Shown one piece after another: positions 6,920 to 14,170 of a stretch of DNA of 15,213 nt. The translations under genes and the position numbers were made by a program. The stretch spans positions 1 to 15,213 of the forward strand of contig JBGTKH010000139.1 in the NCBI GenBank assembly GCA_041744735.1. Reading direction: 5' to 3'. The notes below the pieces were generated by a model that worked only from the letters and a program-made list of their open reading frames with translations, was not told the DNA's origin and ran no database searches. Source of the stretch: JBGTKH01 sp041744735. GTDB taxonomy: Bacteria; Planctomycetota; Planctomycetia; Pirellulales; Pirellulaceae. The first letter of the stretch is position 1, and each line of letters opens with the position of its first letter.

Positions 6920-6943
6920 GGACGGATTGGCAATCCATCCTAC
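6920..6943. repeat. GGACGGATT palindrome, copy 3, abutting the rplP stop
   Basis: The stem is GGACGGATT (6920-6928), loop GGC, AATCCATCC (6932-6940); the single change leaves a G-U pair when transcribed from the minus strand. On the minus strand a GTAG foot (6943-6940) directly follows the TAG stop of rplP (6946-6944). Confidence 0.78.
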
Positions 6944-7360
6944 CTACGCTGGCCGGCGGCGTACCAGCCGTACTTTTACCGGCATCTTATGAGCCAACCG
7001 TGCGAAGCAGATTCGCGCCTGCTCTTCGGTGACTCCGCCCAACTCGTACAGGACTGTGCCCGGCTTAACCACGCACACCCAGTATTCGGGCTCGCCTTTT
7101 CCTTTACCCATTCGCGTTTCCAGCGGCGTCGAAGTAACCGACTTGTGCGGAAACACGCGGATATAGAGCCGGCCTTCGCCGCGGACGTACTGCTGTGCGG
7201 CAATACGACCCGCTTCAATGGTCTGGGCTTTGATCCACCCGCCTTGCACCGCCTGCAACCCATAGTCGCCAAACACGACCCGGTTGCCGCGCGTGGCGTT
7301 ACCTTTTATACGTCCTCTTTGGCTTTTTCGGTGCTTCACTCGCTTGGGCATCAGGGCCAT
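6944..7360 (-). CDS. rplP: 50S ribosomal protein L16
   Basis: L16 lies near the A-site tRNA elbow and is needed for late large-subunit assembly. The 138-residue product starts MALMPKRVKHRKSQRGRIKG, contains GDYGLQAVQGGWIKAQTIEAGR and VFPHKSVTSTPLETRMGKGKG, and ends in the conserved LAHKMPVKVRLV. The start is ATG 7360, because an almost perfect anti-SD match (AAGGAGGTGA, 7375-7366) lies 5 nt upstream and the length is standard; the frame is open to 7447 without L16 similarity. The first 62 nt overlap the end of rpsC in another frame, an unusual arrangement. Confidence 0.97.
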   Translation of the reverse strand: MALMPKRVKHRKSQRGRIKGNATRGNRVVFGDYGLQAVQGGWIKAQTIEAGRIAAQQYVRGEGRLYIRVFPHKSVTSTPLETRMGKGKGEPEYWVCVVKPGTVLYELGGVTEEQARICFARLAHKMPVKVRLVRRRPA

Positions 7361-8012
7361 CGGCGTCACCTCCTTCGTGCATACCTTGATTGATCCAGAC
7401 CTGCACGCCGATGTGCCCCTGGGCCGTCTTGGCTTCGGCGAAGCCATAGTCGATCTTGGCCCGCAGGGTACTCAAAGGCACCGATCCGGAGTTTTGTTTT
7501 TCCCGCCGCGCCATTTCCGAACCACCGAGCCGCCCGGCCAATTGCACCTTGATGCCCTTGGCGCCGGCGTCCATCGTTTGTTCCATCGCCCGTTTCATCG
7601 TGCGGCGGAAGCTGGCTCGCTTGGACAACTGCTGCGCAATTTCTTCGGCCACCAACTGAGCGTACAACTCGGGACGGCCGATTTCTTCGATCTTCAAGTT
7701 CACGCGCCGGCCGATCAGAGTCTGCAGCTCTTCTTGCAGCAACTCGACCTCCTGGCCTTTTTTGCCGATGATTAAGCCCGGCCGCGCCACGTACAGTATG
7801 ACTTTGACCTCATCACGTGTACGTTCGATTTCAATCCGGTCGATGCCCGCGTTTCGGTATTGCTGTTTCTGCGGGTGATGCTTGATGAATTTGCGAATCC
7901 TCTGATCTTCGACGAGCAGATTGGCGAACTCCTGCTTCGACGCATACCAGCGGCTCTTCCAACCGATCATCACGCCGGTACGAAAACCGATCGGATTAAC
8001 CTTTTGACCCAT
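7299..8012 (-). CDS. rpsC: 30S ribosomal protein S3
   Basis: S3 lines the mRNA entry tunnel and has helicase-related activity. The 237-residue product has MGQKVNPIGFRTGV at the start, a type 2 KH domain with the loop GLIIGKKG at residues 79-86, and the S3 C-terminal domain (LAGRLGGSEMARREKQNSGSVPL, then IGVQVWINQG). A charged tail of about 28 residues follows (GGDADGPDAQASEAPKKPKRTYKR at its end), and its last 20 codons overlap rplP. The DNA for HEGGDA in this tail is also the rplP ribosome binding site. Confidence 0.98.
   Translation of the reverse strand: MGQKVNPIGFRTGVMIGWKSRWYASKQEFANLLVEDQRIRKFIKHHPQKQQYRNAGIDRIEIERTRDEVKVILYVARPGLIIGKKGQEVELLQEELQTLIGRRVNLKIEEIGRPELYAQLVAEEIAQQLSKRASFRRTMKRAMEQTMDAGAKGIKVQLAGRLGGSEMARREKQNSGSVPLSTLRAKIDYGFAEAKTAQGHIGVQVWINQGMHEGGDADGPDAQASEAPKKPKRTYKR
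7366..7375 (-). promoter_or_regulatory. Strong Shine-Dalgarno site of rplP inside rpsC
   Basis: The minus strand reads AAGGAGGTGA, nearly the full complement of the 16S rRNA 3' end, ending 5 nt before the rplP ATG at 7360. It lies within the rpsC coding region and decides the rplP start. Most other genes here have much weaker sites. Confidence 0.85.
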
Positions 8013-8074
8013 AACTGGTTTCTCTTATCTTTCGTTGAAAGCTGGCGCGCACGTTCGTTTGAAGAATCTCAGCC

Positions 8075-8431
8075 TCACACCTCGTCCAAATCTTTCAGCG
8101 TCACGTGAATGTGCGACGTGCGTCGCAAAACCATAAACGCCATACCACGGGCGCGGGGCCGAATGCGTTTGAACATCGGGCCGCCGTCCACGCGAGCTTC
8201 ACTGACGATCAATTGATCCACGTTTACAGTTCGCCCGCGATTTTGATCCGGGTCTTGCGCGTTGCCCAAGGCACTGCGAATCACTTTTTCCAACATCCTT
8301 GCCCCGCGCTGCGGCTGGTAACGCAAAATATCCAACGCCTCGTCGGCGAACTTGCCGCGCACCAAATCGGCCAACGGCCGCACCTTGCGGGCGCTGATGC
8401 GGGCGTGTCGGTGTGAAGCTTGGAAAGCCAT
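8075..8431 (-). CDS. rplV: 50S ribosomal protein L22
   Basis: L22 reaches into the peptide exit tunnel by a long beta-hairpin. The 118-residue product has SARKVRPLADLVRGK (13-27), the LEKVIRSALGNAQ segment (47-59) and the C-terminal hairpin with GPMFKRIRPRARGMAFMVLRRTSHIHVTL. The start is ATG 8431, 45 nt after rpsS. The gap to rpsC is 62 nt and holds nothing notable. Confidence 0.98.
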   Translation of the reverse strand: MAFQASHRHARISARKVRPLADLVRGKFADEALDILRYQPQRGARMLEKVIRSALGNAQDPDQNRGRTVNVDQLIVSEARVDGGPMFKRIRPRARGMAFMVLRRTSHIHVTLKDLDEV

Positions 8432-8476
8432 AGTCCAATGTCCTTCTCGTCTCGAACTGTTCGCGGCTCAACCGCC

Positions 8477-8749
8477 TTACTTCTTTCCGCCTTTGCCACC
8501 GTGACCACGGAAGGTCCGCGTCGGAGCAAACTCGCCGAGCTTGTGACCCACCATATCTTCCGTCACAAACACCTTCGTGTGCTGTTTGCCGTTGTGAACC
8601 ATAAAAGTACAGCCTACGAACTCCGGCACGATCGTGCAGGCCCGCGCCCATGTCTTGATCGGCTCGCGGCCCGACGTCGACTCTTGGCGCCGGACTTTTT
8701 CGTATAGCTTCGGGTCGACGTAGGGACCCTTTTTCTGCGACCTACTCAT
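8477..8749 (-). CDS. rpsS: 30S ribosomal protein S19
   Basis: S19 is in the small-subunit head and contacts S13 and the A-site region. The 90-residue product reads MSRSQKKGPYVDPKLYEKV at its start, then IKTWARACTIVPEFVG, TFMVHNGKQHTKVFVTEDMVGHKLGEFAPTRTFRGHGG; this is full length and highly conserved. It lies 43 nt after rplB. Confidence 0.99.
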   Translation of the reverse strand: MSRSQKKGPYVDPKLYEKVRRQESTSGREPIKTWARACTIVPEFVGCTFMVHNGKQHTKVFVTEDMVGHKLGEFAPTRTFRGHGGKGGKK

Positions 8750-8792
8750 GTTGTGCCGGTGCTCCGTTAATCTTCACTTCAACCAACTTCTT

Positions 8793-9653
8793 CTATTTCG
8801 GTAACTTCAACTGTCCGTAACGCCGCGAGCGGCGGCGGCGAACGATGGATTTATTCGAGGCCTTGCGCCGCTTGCGAGTGTGCCCGCCCTTGGCCAGCTT
8901 GCCGGTCGGGCTGACGGGATGACGGCCGCCTTTGGTTCGGCCTTCACCACCACCGTGCGGATGGTCGATCGGATTCATCGCGGTGCCGCGAACATGCGGC
9001 CGCCGACCTAGCCACCGCTTGCGGCCCGCCTTGCCCAACACCACGTTCATGTGATCCGCGTTGCCGACTTTGCCAATCGTGGCGCGGCATGCGGCCGGCA
9101 CGCGGCGAATTTCACCGCTGGGCAATGTGATCTGCGCCCACTCGGATTCGCGAGCCATCAACGTGGCGCTCGATCCCGCGCTGCGGCAGAGTGCGGCGCC
9201 GCGGCCCGGCGTCATCTCGATGCCGTGAATCGTCGAACCAAGCGGAATGTTTTTTAGCGGCAGGCAATTGCCGACGTTCGGCGGCGATTCGGGGCCGCTC
9301 TCAAGCTGCGCGTCGACTTTCAATCCATCCGGGGCGAGGATGTACCGCTTCTCGCCGTCGGCGTAATGCAACAAGGCGATGCGAGCACTGCGATTCGGAT
9401 CGTATTGAATCGACGCCACGCGGGCCGGCACGGCATCCTTGTCGCGGCGGAAATCGATCACGCGATACTGACGCTTGTGCCCACCGCCGCGATGACGCGA
9501 CGTGATGATCCCTTGATTGTTTCGGCCACCCTTCTTGCGCAGCGGACGCAGCAATCGCTTCACGGGCTTGGCGCCGCGCGTCAAGTCCGCAAAATCGCTA
9601 ACGCTCGCTCCGCGGCGTCCGGGCGAAGTCGGTTTGTATTGACGAATTCCCAT
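8793..9653 (-). CDS. rplB: 50S ribosomal protein L2
   Basis: L2 is a core large-subunit protein close to the peptidyl transferase centre and is needed for subunit association. The 286-residue product starts MGIRQYKPTSPGRR, contains KGGRNNQGIITSRHRGGGHKR (41-61) and the near-invariant GTAMNPIDHPHGGGEGRTKGGRHPVSP with its conserved histidine, and ends KASNKSIVRRRRSRRYGQLKLPK. Length is slightly above the usual 273-277. The gap to rplW is 18 nt. Confidence 0.99.
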   Translation of the reverse strand: MGIRQYKPTSPGRRGASVSDFADLTRGAKPVKRLLRPLRKKGGRNNQGIITSRHRGGGHKRQYRVIDFRRDKDAVPARVASIQYDPNRSARIALLHYADGEKRYILAPDGLKVDAQLESGPESPPNVGNCLPLKNIPLGSTIHGIEMTPGRGAALCRSAGSSATLMARESEWAQITLPSGEIRRVPAACRATIGKVGNADHMNVVLGKAGRKRWLGRRPHVRGTAMNPIDHPHGGGEGRTKGGRHPVSPTGKLAKGGHTRKRRKASNKSIVRRRRSRRYGQLKLPK

Positions 9654-9671
9654 GCTCTCGATCCCTACCGA

Positions 9672-10013
9672 CTAGAAGAAGTCAATGCCGCCCTGCTCGC
9701 TGTCCAAAGTCACGATGGCCTTCTTCCAATCCTTGGTTTGACCCACGTGGAAGCGGTGCCGCCGCGGCTTGCCCTTGCGGTTCTGCGTTCGCACGCGCAG
9801 CACCTTCACATTATTAAACAACGCCTCGACCGCGATTTTCACGTCTTCTTTATTGGCCAGCGGATTGATTTCGAAGGCATATTGGTGGTGCGGAGCCTTG
9901 GAGCGGTGCATGCCCTTCTCGGTGATCAGCGGTCGCAAGATCACCTGATACGGCTGCAACGGCTTCCGCGCTTTGGCGCCCGCACCCTTCTCCGCCGAAG
10001 TTGTTTGAGCCAT
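9672..10013 (-). CDS. rplW: 50S ribosomal protein L23
   Basis: L23 borders the exit tunnel and is the docking site for trigger factor and SRP. The 113-residue product has VILRPLITEKGMHRS (24-38), YAFEINPLANKEDVKIAVEALFNNVKVLRVRTQNRKGKPRR and the C-terminal WKKAIVTLDSEQGGIDFF. About 18 extra residues (MAQTTSAEKGAGAKARKP) precede the conserved core, a low-complexity basic leader. The start is ATG 10013. A REP-like pair fills the gap to rplD. Confidence 0.97.
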   Translation of the reverse strand: MAQTTSAEKGAGAKARKPLQPYQVILRPLITEKGMHRSKAPHHQYAFEINPLANKEDVKIAVEALFNNVKVLRVRTQNRKGKPRRHRFHVGQTKDWKKAIVTLDSEQGGIDFF

Positions 10014-10037
10014 GACCGATTCTCTTTGATCTCACTG

Positions 10038-10107
10038 GTAGCCGAACTCGCGAGAGCTCGGAGTCTGCGGACTTTTAACACAACCGAAGTCTTACGACTT
10101 CGGCTAC
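10038..10107. repeat. REP-like facing hairpin pair between rplD and rplW
   Basis: The plus unit (10038-10061) is GTAG, CCGAACTC, GCGA, GAGCTCGG, with one stem mismatch. The minus unit (10107-10084) is GTAG, CCGAAGTC, GTAA, GACTTCGG, with a perfect 8-bp stem. Both loops are GNRA-type. The units face each other across 22 nt. Minus-strand transcripts would carry this pair just upstream of the rplW ribosome binding site. Confidence 0.82.
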
Positions 10108-10127
10108 GTCAGGAATGTAAACTCGCT

Positions 10128-10775
10128 TTAGCTTCCCGGTTGCCGGGCGTTTGCCGCCCGCTCTTTGATCGCATCCAGCGCCGCCTTGGTGACCAGCATC
10201 CGACGCGGCGTCAACACGCTTAACGCATTCAGCTCGGCGACGGGCGACACGCTCACCCCGGCAATGTTTCGTGCGCTCTTGTACACATTGATGTCATACC
10301 CAGCGGTCGTGACCAGCGTGCTTGTCTCACCCAGCTTCAGCGCCTTCAGAATCGACACCATCTCTTTCGTCTGCGGCTTAGCCAGCGACAACTCGTCGAT
10401 GACCACCAACTGCTGATCGCGAATCTTCGAGGCAATCGCCATGCGGGTCGCAACCTGCACTGCCTTGCGCGGCATGCGGTAGGTGTAATCGCGCGGCTGG
10501 CGTGAGTTGATATGCCCGCCGCCACGACGGATACCGCTGCGCCGCGAGCCCGCTCGCGAGTTGCCCGTCCCTTTCTGCCGATACATCTTCTTGGTCGTGC
10601 CGGCGACTTCGCCTCGCGACTTCGTCTTGTTCGAACCCTGCCGCAAGTTCGCTTGGTACATCACCACCGCGTCGTGCAACAGTTGCTTGTTGATGCGCGG
10701 AGCCAGATCGGCCGGCTCGATATCATACTTGCCGACTTCGTTACCGCTGCGATCGTAAACAGGTAGGCTTGCCAT
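10128..10775 (-). CDS. rplD: 50S ribosomal protein L4
   Basis: L4 helps form the exit tunnel and in E. coli also represses the S10 operon; whether that operates here is not visible. The 215-residue product has a conserved N-terminal strand (VYDRSGNEVGKYDI), the basic tunnel loop around residues 50-95 (TKSRGEVAGTTKKMYRQKGT, then GNSRAGSRRSGIRRGGG) and a C-terminal fold with LVVIDEL and NVYKSARNIAGVSV. It is preceded by a 23-bp palindrome and followed by a REP-like pair. Confidence 0.98.
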   Translation of the reverse strand: MASLPVYDRSGNEVGKYDIEPADLAPRINKQLLHDAVVMYQANLRQGSNKTKSRGEVAGTTKKMYRQKGTGNSRAGSRRSGIRRGGGHINSRQPRDYTYRMPRKAVQVATRMAIASKIRDQQLVVIDELSLAKPQTKEMVSILKALKLGETSTLVTTAGYDINVYKSARNIAGVSVSPVAELNALSVLTPRRMLVTKAALDAIKERAANARQPGS

Positions 10776-10803
10776 ATCTAATCCAACACGTCCCGATGAC
10801 CTA

Positions 10804-10858
10804 GTAACCCGAAGCGTAAGCGAGGGTCAGCAGCGCCCTCGCTTACGCTTCGGGTTAC
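10804..10858. repeat. Perfect 23-bp inverted repeat between rplC and rplD
   Basis: The arms are 10804-10826 (starting GTAACCCGAAGCGTAAGCGA) and 10836-10858, perfect reverse complements around the 9-nt loop TCAGCAGCG. It sits 11 nt after the rplC stop and 28 nt before the rplD start. The foot is GTAA rather than GTAG, and each arm contains the GTAA tetranucleotide flanked by GC on both sides, so each arm may itself fold. No T-run follows. It is a third palindrome family in this window. Confidence 0.85.
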
Positions 10859-10869
10859 GATTCACGCAC

Positions 10870-11559
10870 TTAACGCACCATATTCGTTTCCCGCACGATC
10901 AAAAACCCGCCATTGGGACCCGGCACGGCGCCGCGAACCAGCAGCAGATTGTTCTCGGCATCAACTTTCACAACCTTTAAGTTGCGAGCCGTCACACGCA
11001 CGTTCCCCAAGTGACCGGCCATTCGCGTTCCCTTGAACGTGCGAGCCGGATCGGTATGCATACCCGTACTGCCCGGATGGCGATGCACCTTTTTCACACC
11101 ATGCGTTGCTCGCTGGCCGGAAAAATGGTGTCGTTTAATCACGCCGGCAAAGCCCCGGCCCTTGCTCGTGCCAGTCACGTCGACCGCTTTCACCTCAGCC
11201 AGCACGTCGACCCTCACAGCCTTCCCGACTTCATAACCGGCAGCCGCACCGCGCAGCTCGCGCACAAATCGCTTCGGTTCGCAATCGGGCTTGGCCGGAA
11301 TTTCCACACCGGCGGAAGAGCGTTCTTTGGCGCGCTTACTATTCAATCGAGCAACATGACCACGTTCGCTGCGGCGAGCCAATCGTCGGGGCTTGTCGAG
11401 GAAGCCCAACTGCACCGCGTCGTAACCGTCGCGCTCCGCCGTACGAATCTGGAGCACGTGGCAAGGACCGGCCTCAATGACCGTGACGGGGATTGCGTTC
11501 CCCTTATCATCATAGATTTGCGTCATCCCGACCTTGCGGCCGAGCAGTCCCTTAGCCAT
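10870..11559 (-). CDS. rplC: 50S ribosomal protein L3
   Basis: L3 is an early assembly protein whose central loop reaches the peptidyl transferase centre. The 229-residue product has LLGRKVGMTQIYDDKGN (5-21), GTSKGRGFAGVIKRHHFSGQ (130-149) and TFKGTRMAGHLGNVRVTARN. In the segment matching E. coli GQNQTPG, where PrmB methylates a glutamine, this protein reads GMHTDPA, so that target is absent, as in many other bacteria. The start is ATG 11559 with AAGG upstream. It lies 123 nt after rpsJ. Confidence 0.98.
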   Translation of the reverse strand: MAKGLLGRKVGMTQIYDDKGNAIPVTVIEAGPCHVLQIRTAERDGYDAVQLGFLDKPRRLARRSERGHVARLNSKRAKERSSAGVEIPAKPDCEPKRFVRELRGAAAGYEVGKAVRVDVLAEVKAVDVTGTSKGRGFAGVIKRHHFSGQRATHGVKKVHRHPGSTGMHTDPARTFKGTRMAGHLGNVRVTARNLKVVKVDAENNLLLVRGAVPGPNGGFLIVRETNMVR

Positions 11560-11600
11560 CGGTATTCGCCTTGTGGTCTGTTGCCTGCGGGAGCCGGGCA

Positions 11601-11616
11601 GTAGCCGCCGTGCGGC
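11601..11616. repeat. Small GTAG-footed hairpin between rpsJ and rplC
   Basis: In the 123-nt gap, GTAG (11601-11604) leads into GCCGC (11604-11608), loop CGT, GCGGC (11612-11616). It resembles the other GTAG-footed palindromes but is short, so it may be chance in GC-rich DNA. Confidence 0.35.
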
Positions 11617-11682
11617 ACGCCCAAGATTACCCGCGAGACGTCCGTTTCATATTCGCCAAACAACTTTGTGGTGAAGGAGGGG

Positions 11683-12009
11683 CTATCTAGCAGATGCTTT
11701 GATTTTGATTTCCACACCGGCGGGCAGGCTGAGCTTGTTCAGGGCCTCGATGGTTTTGGCCGTCGCCTGAACGATGTCAATCAGCCGCTTGTGCGTGCGA
11801 ATCTCAAACTGCTGGCGGGCTTTCTTGTCGATGTTCGGCCCCGACAGGACCGTGTAACGCTCGATTCGCGTCGGCAAAGGAATCGGACCGTGCACCTCGG
11901 AATGCGTGCGTTTGGCCGTATCCACGATCTCCTGGGCACTCTGATCCAGAATGCTGTGATCGTAGGCTTCCATGCGAATCCGAATGACTTCTTGCGGTTT
12001 ACCCGGCAC
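11683..12009 (-). CDS. rpsJ: 30S ribosomal protein S10
   Basis: S10 (NusE) belongs to the small-subunit head and also acts in transcription antitermination with NusB. The 108-residue product has IRIRMEAYDHSILDQSAQEI, then GPIPLPTRIERYTVLSGPNIDKKARQQFEIRTHKRLIDI, and ends EIKIKAS. The GTG at 12009 is preferred because AGGAG lies 8 nt upstream (12022-12018); the frame opens at another GTG (12036) that would add nine residues not typical of S10 and put that AGGAG inside the gene. First gene of the cluster, preceded by a promoter. Confidence 0.96.
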   Translation of the reverse strand: MPGKPQEVIRIRMEAYDHSILDQSAQEIVDTAKRTHSEVHGPIPLPTRIERYTVLSGPNIDKKARQQFEIRTHKRLIDIVQATAKTIEALNKLSLPAGVEIKIKASAR

Positions 12010-12017
12010 GGATACGG

Positions 12018-12022
12018 CTCCT
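12018..12022 (-). promoter_or_regulatory. Shine-Dalgarno site deciding the rpsJ start
   Basis: The minus strand reads AGGAG, then 8 nt, then GTG at 12009-12007. This supports the shorter S10 with a GTG start. Confidence 0.75.
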
Positions 12023-12111
12023 AAAACGCAACTCACCCATCACGAGGCAAGCGGCTCGACTCCAGATTGCCAACACCCTAACCACTACTTCAACTTTTTG
12101 GGAAACCACTG

Positions 12112-12140
12112 AATTTAGAGATCATGCCGAAGCTCGTCAA
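12112..12140 (-). promoter_or_regulatory. Probable sigma70-type promoter of the S10-spc cluster
   Basis: On the minus strand TTGACG (12140-12135) is followed after 17 nt by TAAATT (12117-12112). That is 5/6 and 4/6 matches to the consensus hexamers at the optimal spacing. Transcription would begin near 12105, giving a leader of roughly 95 nt before the rpsJ start. The leader was not seen to contain a clear autoregulatory structure. This is a sequence match only. Confidence 0.6.
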
Positions 12141-12368
12141 CACCCAGTTGCGACGGATTTGACAATTCTTTGGAGCGGCGTCGGGGTCTGCGGGCCTCTG
12201 CTTGCCGGGCGCCGCTGCACCAGTCGCCGACACTTCGCAGCTTCCGATTGGATCGGCTGAACCGTTTCTGTGGGCGACGGACGACGGGTTTTGGTAAAGC
12301 TTGACGATTGCCGTGCAGTTGCCGGCGGCCGCACGTCGATGCGGGACATGGGGGCCTGTATCGATTTG

Positions 12369-12432
12369 GTCGCTGAATTCGCAAGAATTCAGACCTTGAA
12401 TTGCGAGGCCGGATTCTTGCGAATTCAGCTAC
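12369..12432. repeat. REP-like facing hairpin pair upstream of the HEAT-repeat gene
   Basis: The plus unit (12369-12392) is GTCG, CTGAATTC, GCAA, GAATTCAG, a perfect 8-bp stem with a GNRA loop. The minus unit (12432-12409) is GTAG, CTGAATTC, GCAA, GAATCCGG, with stem mismatches at its base. It ends 16 nt before the chosen GTG start, so it lies in the 5' leader or promoter zone of that gene. Confidence 0.8.
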
Positions 12433-12448
12433 GGGAGTCACGAGTGCC

Positions 12449-14170
12449 GTGAGTGCGGAACTGCAAATCACGCTTGACGTGTTGGCGAAGACGGGCAACG
12501 ACGCGGCGGTCGATGTGCTCGTTCCGGCACTCGATTCGGCTGACGAGAGCATCCAAGAGGGCGCGCTGCGAGCACTGCTGACTCGGCGCACCCCAGCCGG
12601 ACATCGCGAGTTGGTACGACGCTGGAATTTGTTGGACGAGCGATTGCGGTCACTGGTCGCGGAACATCCGGGCCGCATCTCCGGCGCGGTTCGGGACGCG
12701 ATCCTCAGCCGCGATGGCCGCCTGTGCGCCAACGGCTGTGACGCGGCGCAATTCATCCACGAATACGATCTAATGCCGGCGCTGATCAACGCCGCCGAGG
12801 ACGAGGCCAACCCGCACGCGGACCTGGCCGGCCGAACGTTGCTGGGCTTGGCTGTTGCTTTGTACGACGAACTGGCCGGCCCGCGCGATTACCAGCATCG
12901 CCGCGACCCACAGCTTCTACGGCAGCACGTGATCGGCAGCTTGGAATTGTCCGTGCAGCGTTACGACAAACATCGGCGGCGCGAGATCATGGAAGCCTTC
13001 CTGCTGCTGGTCAATCGCGACAACACGACCCTGAAGAAAATCCTGCAAGACCCGCGCGACAAAGCGTATCTGGCGATCGTGGACGTGCTGACACACAGCC
13101 AACAGCCGGGCATCATGCGGTTAACGCTCAGTTATCTCGACGATCCGACCGCGCCCCATGCGACCATCAACGTCTTGGCACGACGCGGCGACGCGCCGTT
13201 CCTGCAGCATCTGCTAACGAAAATCGGCTTCGAGCCGTCGGCCGCGGCCAAGATGAATCTGAAACGCATCGAGTCCATTTACTGGGCAGGGGGCGACCTT
13301 CGCGTGCTGGATGAAATGAGCGACGCTCAACAGCACTCCGCCGTTCAGTTCGTCATGGCCTCGAGCATGAATCGCCTGCAGTCGTTCGAGGTCGTCCGGC
13401 ACATTCTGCAACAGGGCACGACCAGCGGGCGGCGAGCGGCAGCAGCGGCGCTGGCTCAGTTTCAGGGAGCCGAGGCAAATCAACTGGCGCTGCGTGCCCT
13501 CGACGACTGTGATCCTCAGGTTCAGGCCAATGTGCTGCTGCAATTGCGACAACGCGGCATTCCGGGCGCGATGTCGCGGCTGATCGGGACAATCGATAGC
13601 CCGCATGCAGTCGTTCGCGACGCGGTGCGAGAGTGCCTCTCGGAGTTCACGTTCACGCGCTATTTGACGGCCTTCGATATGTTGGACGATGAAGTCCGTC
13701 GCAGCACGGGTCTGCTCGTCAAGAAGATCGACCCGCAGGCCGTTGCGGCGCTGGAACAGGAACTAGCGGCCAAGTCACGCAGCCGGCGGATTCGCGCGTT
13801 GCAGGTCGCACCGCTGATCGGAGCCGCGGCCGATCTCGAAAGTCAGATCATCGAGTTATTAGTAGACGACGATCATTTCGTGCGCGCCGAGGCTGCCCGC
13901 GCGCTGGCTTTCGTGGATACTCCGGCCGTGCGAGCGGTACTGCGTGAACTGCTGCTGGACCGCAGCATCTCGGTCCAAGAGGCGGCCGAAGACAGCCTAC
14001 AACGTCTTGCTCAAAGGGCTGATGACGAGCATTCAACTTGGACCAGCGATTCCGAGCAATCCTTCGATCGTCTCCTGGCCGACGATGGCGATGCTCCCGA
14101 TATTACCGACCTCTTGGGCGGCCAGTGGTTCGGCAAAGTGAATTCCCTTGAGCCGGAGCAACCCGCATGA
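12449..14170 (+). CDS. HEAT-repeat protein of unknown function
   Basis: The 573-residue product has no signal peptide or membrane segment and is rich in short amphipathic helices. HEAT-like helical pairs are clearest at residues 10-47 (AAVDVLVPALDSADESIQEG...ALRALL), 325-395 (RRAAAAALAQF, ANQLALRALDDCDPQVQANV, HAVVRDAV) and 434-520 (DDDHFVRAEAARALAFVD, SISVQEAAEDSLQRLAQ). An acidic tail ends in DITDLLGGQWFGKV. Such proteins usually act as binding scaffolds; no catalytic motif is seen. The start is GTG 12449 with GGGAG 11 nt upstream; the frame opens at TTG 12401 but that part lies in a repeat. It overlaps the next gene by ATGA. No function is assigned; the family looks planctomycete-specific to me, unverified. 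Confidence 0.85.
   Translation: MSAELQITLDVLAKTGNDAAVDVLVPALDSADESIQEGALRALLTRRTPAGHRELVRRWNLLDERLRSLVAEHPGRISGAVRDAILSRDGRLCANGCDAAQFIHEYDLMPALINAAEDEANPHADLAGRTLLGLAVALYDELAGPRDYQHRRDPQLLRQHVIGSLELSVQRYDKHRRREIMEAFLLLVNRDNTTLKKILQDPRDKAYLAIVDVLTHSQQPGIMRLTLSYLDDPTAPHATINVLARRGDAPFLQHLLTKIGFEPSAAAKMNLKRIESIYWAGGDLRVLDEMSDAQQHSAVQFVMASSMNRLQSFEVVRHILQQGTTSGRRAAAAALAQFQGAEANQLALRALDDCDPQVQANVLLQLRQRGIPGAMSRLIGTIDSPHAVVRDAVRECLSEFTFTRYLTAFDMLDDEVRRSTGLLVKKIDPQAVAALEQELAAKSRSRRIRALQVAPLIGAAADLESQIIELLVDDDHFVRAEAARALAFVDTPAVRAVLRELLLDRSISVQEAAEDSLQRLAQRADDEHSTWTSDSEQSFDRLLADDGDAPDITDLLGGQWFGKVNSLEPEQPA

Larger units (their letters stand above)
12010..12448. other. Divergent intergenic region, 439 nt
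   Basis: This is the gap between rpsJ (leftward) and the HEAT-repeat gene (rightward). It holds the rpsJ Shine-Dalgarno site and promoter (12112-12140) and, next to the rightward gene, a REP-like pair (12369-12432). Between about 12141 and 12368 no convincing gene, RNA or repeat is seen. Short frames cross it on both strands but lack recognisable protein features or ribosome binding sites. No clear rightward promoter was found. Confidence 0.6.

Noticed and set aside
6776..6943. CRISPR array
   Set aside because: Only three palindromes at unequal spacing with no uniform spacers and no cas genes in the window.
12159..12187. Rightward promoter for the HEAT gene from TTGACA at 12159
   Set aside because: No -10-like hexamer occurs at 16-18 nt spacing; the sequence there is GC-rich.
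12401..12448. TTG start for the HEAT-repeat protein
   Set aside because: It lies within the REP-like element and has no ribosome binding site; the GTG at 12449 has GGGAG upstream.
12115..12810. A 231-codon minus-strand open frame
   Set aside because: It runs antisense to the start of the HEAT gene and across the rpsJ promoter, with Ser/Arg-rich, non-protein-like composition.
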